From Woeseiaceae bacterium (lineage in GTDB: Bacteria > Pseudomonadota > Gammaproteobacteria > Steroidobacterales > Woeseiaceae), in assembly GCA_028280615.1 (NCBI GenBank), contig JANQLK010000052.1, positions 1 to 64,000 of the forward strand: 64,000 bases of DNA. Reading direction: 5' to 3'. Below the pieces are notes generated by a model. The model was given only the letters and a program-made list of their open reading frames with translations. It was not told the DNA's origin and searched no databases. The translations under genes and the position numbers were made by a program. Below, one piece after another: positions 28,515-38,349 of the stretch (positions are counted from its first letter, which is position 1; the number at the start of each line of letters is the position of its first letter).

Positions 28515-28814
28515 GTGAGCGCATTTTTCTTTTTTGACAACGTCGAGATCCACGATCCCGACAAGCTGGCCGAGTACGCCGAAAACGTTGCGCCGATCGT
28601 TGCCCGGTACGGCGGCAAGTATCGAATCGTTGGCGGAAAGACCGAGGTGCTCGAGGGGCAATGGAAACCGACGTATCCGGTGCTCATCGAATTCGAATCG
28701 CTCGAGCAGGCGGAAGCCTGGTATCGCTCCGACGACTACGAACCCTTGAAGCGTCTCCGTCGATCCGCGGTCACCAACACCGGCGTGCTCATCGAGGGCC
28801 TGGTGGACCAGTAG
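28515..28814 (+). CDS. DUF1330-like protein
   Basis: DPDKLAEYAENVAPIVARYGGKYRIVGGKTEVLEGQWKPTYPVLIEFESLEQAEAWYRSDDYEPLKRLR. Confidence 0.85.
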   Translation: MSAFFFFDNVEIHDPDKLAEYAENVAPIVARYGGKYRIVGGKTEVLEGQWKPTYPVLIEFESLEQAEAWYRSDDYEPLKRLRRSAVTNTGVLIEGLVDQ

Positions 28815-28899
28815 TGTCCGGGGGCGGCGGCTTGATTGGCGAAGTCGCGAGCGTTTTCGTCTCGACGGGCGCGCTGGAATCAAAAACCAACATCGGGAG

Positions 28900-29349
28900 A
28901 TGACCATGCAGTCGAAACAAGCGGTTGTCGAGGAACTAAGCGTTCTCTTGGCCAGCAGCTATACACTCTATCTCAAGACACAGAATTACCACTGGAACGT
29001 CACCGGGCCCATGTTCACGACCTTGCATGCGCTGTTCGAATCGCAGTATTCGGAAGTCGTTCAGGCGATTGACGAGATCGCCGAGCGAATTCGCGCACTG
29101 GGCTCCCGGGCGCCGGCCAGCTACTCCGAGTACGCAAGACTGTCGCGAGTCGAAGAGGACACCACGAGCCCGACGGCTACCGCGATGATCGAAACACTCG
29201 CCGCGGATCAGGCAACGATTACAGCCACTGCACGTGCAGTCATTCGTGCGGCACTGGAAGTACATGACGATGCCACGGCCGATCTCGGCACGCGTCGAAT
29301 CGACGTACACGAGAAAGACGCCTGGATGCTGCGAAGCCATCTTGAGTAG
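28900..29349 (+). CDS. dps: Dps family DNA-protection/ferritin-like protein
   Basis: LLASSYTLYLKTQNYHWNVTGPMFTTLHALFESQYSEVVQAIDEIAERIRALG. Confidence 0.95.
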   Translation: MTMQSKQAVVEELSVLLASSYTLYLKTQNYHWNVTGPMFTTLHALFESQYSEVVQAIDEIAERIRALGSRAPASYSEYARLSRVEEDTTSPTATAMIETLAADQATITATARAVIRAALEVHDDATADLGTRRIDVHEKDAWMLRSHLE

Positions 29350-29538
29350 GCGGTCCTGATCGGGCGTCCGTTTGCCGATGAGTTTGCCACCTCCCACGAT
29401 ATCGAGTTGGCCGGGTACACTTGTGTATGGCCGCAGAGAATCACGAACCGGACATTCGCCGCGGGCCAGCAGCCACCGGTTTACGATTCAATGGATTGAC
29501 CGTATTGCAGGATGACGGTCGTAAGCTACGAGCACCGC

Positions 29539-30987
29539 TTAGCAGCGATTGGTAGTGCTTCGGACGCGTGTGGCTGCATCTAAGGAATCGGCTAGTTCCA
29601 CGACCGTGGCCCACCCCTGCTCTACGTGTTTCCAGGCCGTATAGGTTTGCCCGATCGAGAAGCGTAGAACAAGGTTTCCGTTTGCACGGGCCTTGGTAAG
29701 ATAGATTCGGCCGTCGTCGTTGATTCGGCGAAGCAGCTCTTCGTTCAGCCGATCCAGCGAGTGTTCCGGAGCATCGGGCCGATAGCGGAACGCGAGCAAT
29801 GCAAACCGAGGTTCGGTGACCAACTCAAAGTTATCCGTATCGCGAATCATTTCAGCAAGCGCCGTTGTCCATTGAATGTGGTTTCGTATCAACCTTCTCA
29901 GCCCACTTGCGCCGTAACTGCGCAGCACGAACCAAAGCTTCAGCGCGCGAAATCGCCGGGCCAGCGCAATGCTCATGTTTCGAAACTCAGGTATGGCGTC
30001 GCCGGACGCAGACTCCAGGTAGGTCGGCGTGATGGCCAATGCCTTGGCGAGTTCGTCCGGAGATCGGGTGTACAGAGTCGAGCAATCAAAATTTGTGAAC
30101 AGCCATTTGTGCGGGTTCAGGACAAAGCTGTCGACGGCGTCAATGCCTGCCAGGTAGTTCCGATTCTCCGGAAGAATGAGTGCGCTGCCGGCCCAGGCAG
30201 CGTCAACGTGCAAATACACGTCCTCAACGCGGGCGATTCGACCGATCTCCGGTAAAGGATCGATCGAACCGAGTCCTGTCGCCCCGAGACAAGCGACGAT
30301 GCACGCCGGCTGGTAGCCGGCCGCGCGATCTGTTGCGATCGCTTCGGCGAGCGCCTGAGGCTGCATGGCAAATCGCTGGTCGACCGAAATCAAGCGGACG
30401 TTGTCGGCGCCTATGCCGATTATTGTGGCGGCCTTTACGACGGACGAATGCGCTTCGGCCGACGCATAGATCGTCAGGCGAGGCGCGCGGCACAGTCCGT
30501 TCGAGGATGCTGTGGAGCGGGTCGCACGTTCCCGCGCCGCAATCATGGCACACAGGTTGGCGGCCGATCCGGAGTCTTGAATTGAACCAGAGAACGTCGC
30601 AGGCAATCCAACCAGGTCTCGCAGCCACTCGAGGACGCGGATCTCCAACTCATGACCCGCGGGGGAGGTTTCCCACAGCATGCATTGCGCGGCCAGCGTC
30701 GCCGTGAGCATTTCGGCAAGGATCGACGGCGGGCTCGAGTTGGCCGGGAAGTACGCAAAGAAACGCGGATGTTGCCAGTGAGTGATTCCCGGCAGCACAT
30801 CAGACACGAAATCCTCGAAGATCGCTTCGAACGGTTCCGGGGTCTCCGGGCAATTTCCGGGCAGCTTGGCTAGCAGCTCACCGGGAATTGCAGACGAGCG
30901 TACCGGTCTGTCGTCGACCGTCTCAAGATAGTCAACCATCCAGTCGGCGAGGTTGTGGGCATGATATCGAAACTCTGAGAATTCCAT
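29539..30987 (-). CDS. Pyridoxal-dependent (group II, aromatic-L-amino-acid-like) decarboxylase
   Basis: GITHWQHPRFFAYFPANSSPPSILAEM, VDAAWAGSALI, DSFVLNPHKWLFTNFDCS (PLP lysine). Confidence 0.95.
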   Translation of the reverse strand: MEFSEFRYHAHNLADWMVDYLETVDDRPVRSSAIPGELLAKLPGNCPETPEPFEAIFEDFVSDVLPGITHWQHPRFFAYFPANSSPPSILAEMLTATLAAQCMLWETSPAGHELEIRVLEWLRDLVGLPATFSGSIQDSGSAANLCAMIAARERATRSTASSNGLCRAPRLTIYASAEAHSSVVKAATIIGIGADNVRLISVDQRFAMQPQALAEAIATDRAAGYQPACIVACLGATGLGSIDPLPEIGRIARVEDVYLHVDAAWAGSALILPENRNYLAGIDAVDSFVLNPHKWLFTNFDCSTLYTRSPDELAKALAITPTYLESASGDAIPEFRNMSIALARRFRALKLWFVLRSYGASGLRRLIRNHIQWTTALAEMIRDTDNFELVTEPRFALLAFRYRPDAPEHSLDRLNEELLRRINDDGRIYLTKARANGNLVLRFSIGQTYTAWKHVEQGWATVVELADSLDAATRVRSTTNRC

Positions 30988-31368
30988 GAACGGGCTCCGG
31001 CAGTTGCGGTCGCGCGAAACGCGAGGCTGCAAAATGTCTGCTGCTCTGTCTCTGTAATCCGTCGCGCACGAACAATCGTATACGCCGTTTGCCCTCGTTG
31101 TCCCAGTTGAATGGCCAGATGGCAGGTTTGGATATTCAATTTTCATACTTGCCAGATTCAGAACCTCCATAGTTGAGCTCATGGGACAGTGTTGGACCGT
31201 TGGCGGGGCCCAATCGTCGTGATCGAAATGCCCGGCCGCTCAAGCGCATGGTGAACTCAATGGCATGGATCGGAGTAGTGAATAACGATGGCGCTGCTCG
31301 AATCGTGGTTGCACGTCGCGCGATTGCGTCCGCGGACGGCGGGGTGCCCAATGCAGGCTGAGAGCCCA

Positions 31369-31848
31369 ATGCCTGATCACGCTCTTAACGCCCGCGGTTA
31401 TGTCCTTGCGCACGTGGAGGCGCTGGTCAACTGGGCACGCACCGGTTCACTGTGGCCAATGACGTTCGGACTGGCTTGTTGCGCGATCGAGATGATGCAC
31501 GCTGGCGCGTCACGTTACGACCTCGAACGCTTCGGCGTGCACTTTCGTCCCAGTCCGCGTCAGGCGGACGTCATGATCGTGGCCGGCACGCTGGTCAACA
31601 AAATGGCGCCGGCGCTGCGCAAGGTTTACGACCAGATGCCGGAGCCACGCTGGGTGATCTCGATGGGATCCTGTGCGAACGGGGGCGGCTACTACCACTA
31701 CTCATACTCGGTCGTACGAGGCTGCGATCGCATCGTGCCGGTGGACGTCTACGTGCCGGGATGCCCTCCTACTGCCGAAGCGTTGATTTACGGGATCATT
31801 CAATTACAGAAAAAGATCCGAAAGCCAACGACGATCCACAGGCCTTGA
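31369..31848 (+). CDS. nuoB: NADH-quinone oxidoreductase subunit B-like protein
   Basis: [59 protein letters not shown]; all N2-cluster cysteines present. Confidence 0.93.
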   Translation: MPDHALNARGYVLAHVEALVNWARTGSLWPMTFGLACCAIEMMHAGASRYDLERFGVHFRPSPRQADVMIVAGTLVNKMAPALRKVYDQMPEPRWVISMGSCANGGGYYHYSYSVVRGCDRIVPVDVYVPGCPPTAEALIYGIIQLQKKIRKPTTIHRP

Positions 31849-31853
31849 AGACG

Positions 31854-32147
31854 ATGTCGATCGCAAACCGGCAAACAAGAACCTTGTCAGCTCTGGCCGT
31901 TCGAACGCTGACGGATGTATGGCTACGTTTGGGGCTGCTTGCCGTCATCGCGGGGGTGATGATCGCCACGACGCTCATCTTCTCACAGTTGCATACCGTC
32001 AACCCCGGGCAGCTCGACGAGGCCGGCCGGCAAGCGGCGATTAACCCGGTGTTTGTCGCAGCAGATCCCGACAACGACGACTTGGAGACTACCAGGCGTC
32101 ATCTCGAGCACTTTCATCACTCGATCGAAGCAAGGCGATTGAGATGA
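31854..32147 (+). pseudogene. SCO-family remnant lacking the Cu-binding CxxxC core
   Basis: VWLRLGLLAVIAGVMIATTL and FVAADPDNDDLETTRRHLEHFHHS match the intact SCO at 37729-38349 (IWLRLGLLAVVAAVTIAAIL; FITVDPGNDDAETVKRYLEHFHPS), with the intervening region missing. Confidence 0.7.
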
Positions 32148-32689
32148 TCAGTTGGTTGGAACGGACGATACTCAAGCGCCTCAGCGTGAAAGCAGCCGAT
32201 CAGTACGCCTGGCTGTACAGCGTATCGAAAGTGTCTCCCGGTGTTTTCTGGAAACTGGCAGGCTTTTCGCTGCTGGCCACACATCGAAAGCAGACGAGCC
32301 CTAAGTTGATTCATCTCGCACGAATCGGCGCCATGCAGGTCTACGACTGTGGGGCATGCGTCCAGATCGCGATCGATTTCGCCGTTAAGAGCGGCGTCGC
32401 GCCCGACACGATCCGTGCGGCATTGACACAGGAGGAATCGCTGCCCATGGAGGAGCAGCTCGCATTCGACTTCGGGGCCGCCACGGCCGCGGCCGATCCG
32501 GATCTGGCCGAGTGTATTCGAGAAGTACGTTCGGCATGGGGAGACGGCGTCCACGCGGAACTCGCCCTGGCGGCGGCAACAGGCGCGGTGTTTCCAACCT
32601 GGAAGCGCGGCCTTGGGATCGCCAGCGCATGTGATCTGGCCGAACTGACGTTCAGCGAGTCGTCAGCGGCGGCGCAGGACGACGGGTGA
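32144..32689 (+). CDS. Carboxymuconolactone decarboxylase/AhpD-like protein
   Basis: YDCGACVQIAIDFAVKSGVAPDTIRA CxxC motif context. Confidence 0.7.
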   Translation: MISWLERTILKRLSVKAADQYAWLYSVSKVSPGVFWKLAGFSLLATHRKQTSPKLIHLARIGAMQVYDCGACVQIAIDFAVKSGVAPDTIRAALTQEESLPMEEQLAFDFGAATAAADPDLAECIREVRSAWGDGVHAELALAAATGAVFPTWKRGLGIASACDLAELTFSESSAAAQDDG

Positions 32690-32800
32690 GCGGTTCTTTC
32701 CGGGCGTCGGTTCTGTTCGGCTGGCCTGCCGTCGGGCTCGGTCTCGGGCTGGCGATTCCCGGCGCTATCGCCCGGCGCCCGCCGTTGCGTATTCGCCTTA

Positions 32801-33700
32801 TTGGGGATCAACGACGATTTCGACGCTAAGACCATGGACCCGCCGAGCGTTCTTTTTCATCACCCCTTGTCGTTCAGTTCCCAGATTGTGCGACTTGCGG
32901 CCGCAGAATGCGCCGTCACTATCGCCCTGGTCGATGTCGATATCGGAGCGGGGCATGAGAACTATGCGCCCTGGTACGTCGCGATCAACCCTGACGCCGT
33001 CGTACCGACGCTCATGGACAACGGCAACACGATCACGGACTGCGTGCGCATTTCAAGGTTTCTCGATTCAACGAGCGGCGGGGAGGTACTGACACCGGAC
33101 AGCCCGGACGAGCGCGGAATTGCCGCCTACTGGATCGACCGCCAACAGGGAATCCGTGAGCGTGAATTGAGCTACGGGATGGCGAAGGGAGTTGCGGGTC
33201 GGTTTGTTCGGCTGGAACTCAATCGTCGTCGGCGATTGCTTGAGCGCCGAAAGCGGCAGAATCCCTCGCTCGCCGCACGGTATGACGCAAAGCTCAGGGA
33301 CCTGGCGCGTTGGCAGAAGCACCTGCAGGATCCGGCGGCCAGGCAAACCGTTATCGACGAGGCCGTCAGGGGCATTGCCGATCTCGAGCGTCATCTCGCA
33401 GGCCGAAAGTACATTGCCGGCGATCGCTACAGCCTGGCGGATGTCGTATGGACGGTGTTGCTGGCGCGAGTAACAATGTTGGGCGAGGAGGACTGGTTCT
33501 CACCGTCAAAGTGCCCCAACGTCTCCGGCTACTTTCGGCGAATGTCGCAACGACCCTCTTTCGCACTGGCGCCAGTCTACACGCAGCTGCCGAAGCGTAT
33601 TCTGTTCCGCACGATGATGCACGCGCACGGCAACAACGTCGCGCTCGTCGCTCTCTCGGCCTCAACACTGCTGCTGTTGCTACGCCAGGTACTCGTTTGA
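32801..33700 (+). CDS. Glutathione S-transferase family protein with C-terminal hydrophobic tail
   Basis: N-terminal thioredoxin-like half with VVPTLMDNGNTITDCVRISRFLD; C-terminal YIAGDRYSLADVVWTVLLAR; tail NNVALVALSASTLLLLLRQVLV. Confidence 0.85.
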   Translation: MGINDDFDAKTMDPPSVLFHHPLSFSSQIVRLAAAECAVTIALVDVDIGAGHENYAPWYVAINPDAVVPTLMDNGNTITDCVRISRFLDSTSGGEVLTPDSPDERGIAAYWIDRQQGIRERELSYGMAKGVAGRFVRLELNRRRRLLERRKRQNPSLAARYDAKLRDLARWQKHLQDPAARQTVIDEAVRGIADLERHLAGRKYIAGDRYSLADVVWTVLLARVTMLGEEDWFSPSKCPNVSGYFRRMSQRPSFALAPVYTQLPKRILFRTMMHAHGNNVALVALSASTLLLLLRQVLV

Positions 33701-33766
33701 ACTCCAGACAAGTTCGAAAGAGGCCCGCGACCGCAGGTGAATTCGAATGCTCGATTGGTTTGCGTT

Positions 33767-33809
33767 CTAGCAGGCTGTTGAAAAACGCAGTTTTTCGACT
33801 GCCTGCTAG
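33767..33809. repeat. Long imperfect palindrome CTAGCAGGC...GCCTGCTAG between convergent genes
   Basis: CTAGCAGGCTGTTGAAAAACGCAGTTTTTCGACTGCCTGCTAG; 9-bp outer arms perfect; inner TTGAAAAAC/GTTTTTCGA nearly complementary. Confidence 0.85.
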
Positions 33810-34792
33810 TGCTCGAGCGAACTACGAAAATTCTCGCGATAACGCGACGGCGATACGCCGAAGCGCTGCGTGAACGCTTTGCTCAAGGCCGGTTGGCTGG
33901 AGAAGCCACATTCGTGAGCTATCATCTTGACCGGGACATGAGGAGCATGCAATCGCGAGCGCGCATGTTCGAGACGAAGTTCGCTGAAGAGCTTGGCGGG
34001 CGTCATTCCGAACGCTTCCTGGCAGCGCCGGTGTAGCGTTCTGACCGAGACGGCAAGATGGTCGGCCATGTCCGCAACCGTAACGGATTCGGGCAACTGC
34101 GATTCCAGCCAGCTGACCAGCTCGTCCAGATCAAGTCCCGATGCCCGACTCTGCAGCTCCATGGGCGCCGAGAACTGCGGCTGGCCGCCATCCCGGACCA
34201 GGAACACGACCAGTCGTCTCGCGATTCGAAGGGCGATTTCAGCACCCAGGTCCTGGCGAACGAGGGCCAGCGTCATATCCACACCTGAGAGCACGCCCGC
34301 CGACGTCCATATATCTCCGTCTTGCTGGTACAGGCTGTCCTGCACTACGGTCACCGATGGGTACCATTCGGTAAGCTCGCCGGCACCGTCCCAATGCGTT
34401 GTCACGCGCCTGCCGTCCAGAATGCCAAGCTGCGCCAGGAAAAACGCGCCAGAGCATACGGACGTACGCCGAGTGCTGCGACGCTGCAGCCGGTCAATTG
34501 CGCTCAGCAATCTCGGATCCGCAAGTGCATTGTAAAGATGTCTTTTTTCGGCGCCCGGCACAAGCAACGTGTCGATATCTTTGGGCATCGAACGCCAGGC
34601 TTTCCCCTGCAGCACCAGCCCGGATGACGCTCTGACCGAGCGCTTCGCTTCGAGGCACAGGAAGTGTACCCGGTAAACCTCGCGCTGCATCTCGAAGTTC
34701 GCGACGGTAAACACCTCGGCCGGCCCCGCAACGTCCAGCAGCTCGACGCCAGGGAACAACGGAACAACGATATGTTTGGCAGATTGAGACAT
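33806..34792 (-). CDS. GlxA-type (DJ-1/PfpI + AraC) transcriptional regulator
   Basis: DJ-1/PfpI-like IVVPLFPGVELLDVAGPAEVF; C-terminal AraC HTH CGFSSQPALSKAFTQRFGVSPSRYRENF. Confidence 0.93.
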   Translation of the reverse strand: MSQSAKHIVVPLFPGVELLDVAGPAEVFTVANFEMQREVYRVHFLCLEAKRSVRASSGLVLQGKAWRSMPKDIDTLLVPGAEKRHLYNALADPRLLSAIDRLQRRSTRRTSVCSGAFFLAQLGILDGRRVTTHWDGAGELTEWYPSVTVVQDSLYQQDGDIWTSAGVLSGVDMTLALVRQDLGAEIALRIARRLVVFLVRDGGQPQFSAPMELQSRASGLDLDELVSWLESQLPESVTVADMADHLAVSVRTLHRRCQEAFGMTPAKLFSELRLEHARSRLHAPHVPVKMIAHECGFSSQPALSKAFTQRFGVSPSRYRENFRSSLEH

Positions 34793-34903
34793 CTTACTAT
34801 CATAACGGTCAAAGCGGCTTCGCGCTAGTGTCGCTACTGATCCGTTGGCAAACAGGTCAATTTCCGTACCAGGACCTGCAGCCGGTAGACCGAGGACAAG
34901 GCC

Positions 34904-35467
34904 ATGTATCGAACACTTCTCCTGGTATTTTATTCGGCGTATAGCCTGAGTTGCGGCTGCGCCGCGTCCGCCGAGAGCGCTCCGAAGACGGCTCATCTCG
35001 TTGCGCCGGTCCTCGAAGTGAATGCCCGACTCTATTTCCTGCGCACACGAGAGTCGAAACTCTATCTGTTTCGAGGCGCCGCGCTGACGATCGACGGCGA
35101 GCGCGTTGCAATTATGGGCTTCGGAACAGCTTCATACCGGGACGTGGAACCGGGCACCCATATCGTATCGGTCAGTACGTGGGATTCGCCGGGTCGCTGC
35201 ACGCGGCAACTCTCGATAGCAGCGGGCGAGGCGGCATATTTCGAAATCCTGCCGAGATCGGCAAGTTTTGACGCCTACCTGGCAGGCGAGACGGTCGCCA
35301 TGACATTGACTCAGCATGCCATGGCAGCCGCCTTCGGCGGGTTCCTCGGATCGGCGTACGAGGTCAAGCGGTCCGAGTGCAGCGGGCTTTTCGCAATATC
35401 CCCGCTTGACGGGGACACGGGGCGTCAACGAATGACGGGTTTAGCGCTCGTGCTGCCACAGCGATGA
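34904..35467 (+). CDS. Secreted uncharacterised protein
   Basis: Signal-like N-terminus; beta-rich sequence. Confidence 0.5.
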   Translation: MYRTLLLVFYSAYSLSCGCAASAESAPKTAHLVAPVLEVNARLYFLRTRESKLYLFRGAALTIDGERVAIMGFGTASYRDVEPGTHIVSVSTWDSPGRCTRQLSIAAGEAAYFEILPRSASFDAYLAGETVAMTLTQHAMAAAFGGFLGSAYEVKRSECSGLFAISPLDGDTGRQRMTGLALVLPQR

Positions 35468-35515
35468 CGCGAGAACCGAACATTCGGCGACGCCGGTCGA
35501 TTTGGAAGGAGAGTC

Positions 35516-35938
35516 ATGACACTTACGTCATCATCACTATTGATCGCATGCAGTTCACTGCTGTTCGGAACGTTGGGCATGCTGCATCTTGTCTATACGT
35601 TCCGCACCAACGCGTTTCACCCGACCGATCCAGACCTGCTGACACGCCTCAGGCAAGCGAGGCTCTATCTTTCGTATGATCTGTCGCTCTGGAGTGCCTG
35701 GATTGGGTTCAACGCAAGCCACAGTCTTGGGATCGTCGCGGTGTCGCTGATCTTCGGTTACCTGGCTCTCTTCCATCACGGGCTGCTGATGGATTCTCGT
35801 TTGCTGATTGCAACCAACGTTATCTTCTTCGCGGCATTTCTGCTGCTAGCCAAGCGGTATTGGTCCAAAACACCACTTGTCGGGATTGCATTGTCGTTGT
35901 TGCTGAATGTCGTCGGTTACGCGCTCGCTGACAGCTGA
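35516..35938 (+). CDS. Small integral membrane protein
   Basis: Four predicted hydrophobic helices. Confidence 0.65.
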   Translation: MTLTSSSLLIACSSLLFGTLGMLHLVYTFRTNAFHPTDPDLLTRLRQARLYLSYDLSLWSAWIGFNASHSLGIVAVSLIFGYLALFHHGLLMDSRLLIATNVIFFAAFLLLAKRYWSKTPLVGIALSLLLNVVGYALADS

Positions 35939-35961
35939 TCAGACCGGCGCCGTGTGTTGAC

Positions 35962-36822
35962 GTGGGCAAGAAGCTGGTCGTGATCGCGGGTGCGACTGGA
36001 TACCTGGGACAGCACCTGGTGCGGGCGTTTCACGGCGCGGGGTACAGGGTCCGGGCAATCGCTCGACATCCCGCAAAGCTTGACGCGGTGCAAGCGCACG
36101 TTACGGAGACGATTCGCCTGGAAGTCACCGATGAATCGGCTTGTTTCGGAGTCTGCAGGGACGCCGATACGGTCGTGTCCGCACTGGGAATTACCCGGCA
36201 AAAGGACGGGCTCGACTACTGGGACGTAGATTTTCGGGCAAACCTGAATCTGCTGGAAGATGCCAAAAGAAACTCGGTCGAGCGGTTCCTGTTCGTCCAT
36301 GTGCTCGGGGCAGAAGCGCTGGCCGATGTGGCGGCCGTGCGCGCGAAAACGGCGTTCGTGGACGCGCTCACGCGATCCGGTCTGGACTACCGTATCGTAA
36401 GGCCCGCCGGCTACTTCACCGACATGAGCGCATTTTTTGAGATGGCAGCGAATGGGGTTGTATGGCTGCCAGGAAACGGAGAGCGAAAACTGAATCCGAT
36501 ACATGGCGCGGACCTTGCAGAAGTCTGCGTTGCCGCAAGCGAAGGCGGCACCCGTGACGTCCAGGCTGGAGGGCCAGACATCCTTACGTACAACGATATC
36601 GCGGCACTGGCCTTCCATGCACTGCGCAAGAGGCCACGCATACGGCGTATTCCTCGTTGGCTGGTTCGAGCGTCCGTCGGCGTGCTGCGCAGAGTTACGC
36701 CGTTGCGCGTATACGGGCCGATCGAGTTTCTGGCATCTGTACTGGATACCGATATCGTCGGGCCGCGTGTCGGATCGAGGCACCTGGAGAATCATTTTCG
36801 GAACCTCGCTCAAAAGAAGTAG
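35962..36822 (+). CDS. NmrA-like NAD(P)-binding SDR protein
   Basis: GTG start; VIAGATGYLGQHLVRAFHGAGYRVRAIAR. Confidence 0.92.
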   Translation: MGKKLVVIAGATGYLGQHLVRAFHGAGYRVRAIARHPAKLDAVQAHVTETIRLEVTDESACFGVCRDADTVVSALGITRQKDGLDYWDVDFRANLNLLEDAKRNSVERFLFVHVLGAEALADVAAVRAKTAFVDALTRSGLDYRIVRPAGYFTDMSAFFEMAANGVVWLPGNGERKLNPIHGADLAEVCVAASEGGTRDVQAGGPDILTYNDIAALAFHALRKRPRIRRIPRWLVRASVGVLRRVTPLRVYGPIEFLASVLDTDIVGPRVGSRHLENHFRNLAQKK

Positions 36823-37334
36823 CTCCCGGTATCTGCCGCGGAATCGGCAGAGAACGTGGATAGCCTGGCCAGAGTCGCAGAACGAGTGATGGGTATGACC
36901 GAGGAGACCTGGGCGCGTCATACAAGTCCATGCAGCGTCCGGACCCGGTTCGCCTGCCCGTCGTTCGAGATGATGTTTACGCCGTCGGCGTCGCGTGCCG
37001 CGACCCGTGCATTCAGCTGCACGTTCACACGCAATCGCCAGAGCGAACATTCGGCATAGCTCGACATCGGTTCGCAGAATGCCGACAAAATCCGCAGGCC
37101 GGCCTCGACCAGGGTGATCCGGACGCTGCGCGGATCGATAGGGCGAAAATCCCTCAAGGTCTTCAGCATTTGGCAGATTTGGACACTAAATTATCCTAAC
37201 TGCCAAGCACTTGTCACTCCTACTATTAACGACAAGCCGTCGCGGAGATGGTGTGAAAAGTCTCATCAGAGCAGCCGGAACGCTCGTTGACATCGTCCCG
37301 CCGACCTCTTTTCGCTTTGATCGGAGTACATGCT

Positions 37335-37754
37335 ATGAACTGGATTTCACCGATTGAGAATGCACGCGACGCGGTGGCGTCCGCGCTGGCAGCGGGTACA
37401 TCGCCGTTCGGACTGCCGGCAGCGCAGCTGCTCGAGCACGGCAGCATGAAGTTGTTTCTCTACGAGCCGCGCGGCGTCGATGAGCAGCCCGTGCATGAAC
37501 AGGACGAGGTGTACGTCATTCTCTCGGGCTCCGGTCGCTTCGTCATCGGCTGGTCCGAAGATTCGCTCGAGAGCGTTTCATTCGGACCCGGCGATGCAAT
37601 CTTCACACCGGCCGGCGCGGTGCACCGCTTCGAGGACTTCACGGACGACTTTGCCACGTGGGTGATCATGTACGGGTCGTCGGGCGGTGAGAGGCCCGGT
37701 CGGCAACAGTCCATAGGGCTTGAATCGAATGTCGGCATCAAATCCGCGCGTTGA
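37335..37754 (+). CDS. Cupin domain protein
   Basis: PVHEQDEVYVILSGSGRFVIGWSEDSLESVSFGPGDAIFTPAGAVHRFEDF. Confidence 0.9.
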   Translation: MNWISPIENARDAVASALAAGTSPFGLPAAQLLEHGSMKLFLYEPRGVDEQPVHEQDEVYVILSGSGRFVIGWSEDSLESVSFGPGDAIFTPAGAVHRFEDFTDDFATWVIMYGSSGGERPGRQQSIGLESNVGIKSAR

Positions 37755-38349
37755 GGTGCCGCCCGCCGCTACGACGCGGTCGATCGACGGCATCTGGCTG
37801 CGCCTGGGGCTGCTTGCCGTCGTTGCTGCCGTGACGATTGCCGCCATCCTGGGGTTTGCGGTCGTGCACACGTATGACCCCGACCCCCGTCCGCGGTTTA
37901 CGCTGATTGATCAGCAAGGACGGCGCTATACGGAGCAGAACCTGACAGGTCACTGGAGCCTCGTCTATTTCGGCTTTACGCGGTGTCCGCATATTTGTCC
38001 GACACAAATGGGGAAAATCAGCGCGGCGCTCGGGCAGCTGGAAGAGGACCAGCCTGTGGTCAAGCCGCTCTTCATCACGGTCGACCCGGGCAACGACGAC
38101 GCCGAAACCGTAAAGCGCTACCTGGAGCACTTTCATCCGTCGTTCAGCGGCCTGACCGGCAATCCAGTTGCACTCGAGGCGGCGGCACGATCGTTCGGCG
38201 CATTGGCGGACGATGCGGGCGTTGACGGACAGGTCATGCACAGCAGCGCCATCTATGTCGTAAGCCCGGAGGGCCGGGTCATCGACTATCTGCCATTCGA
38301 GTCGACCGTCGAGACAATAGTTTCGCGCCTGGCGGAACTCACACCGTGA
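37729..38349 (+). CDS. SCO1/SenC family copper chaperone-like protein
   Basis: YFGFTRCPHICPTQMGKIS (CxxxC) and VDPGNDDAETVKRYLEHFHPSFSGLTG. Confidence 0.93.
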   Translation: MSASNPRVEVPPAATTRSIDGIWLRLGLLAVVAAVTIAAILGFAVVHTYDPDPRPRFTLIDQQGRRYTEQNLTGHWSLVYFGFTRCPHICPTQMGKISAALGQLEEDQPVVKPLFITVDPGNDDAETVKRYLEHFHPSFSGLTGNPVALEAAARSFGALADDAGVDGQVMHSSAIYVVSPEGRVIDYLPFESTVETIVSRLAELTP

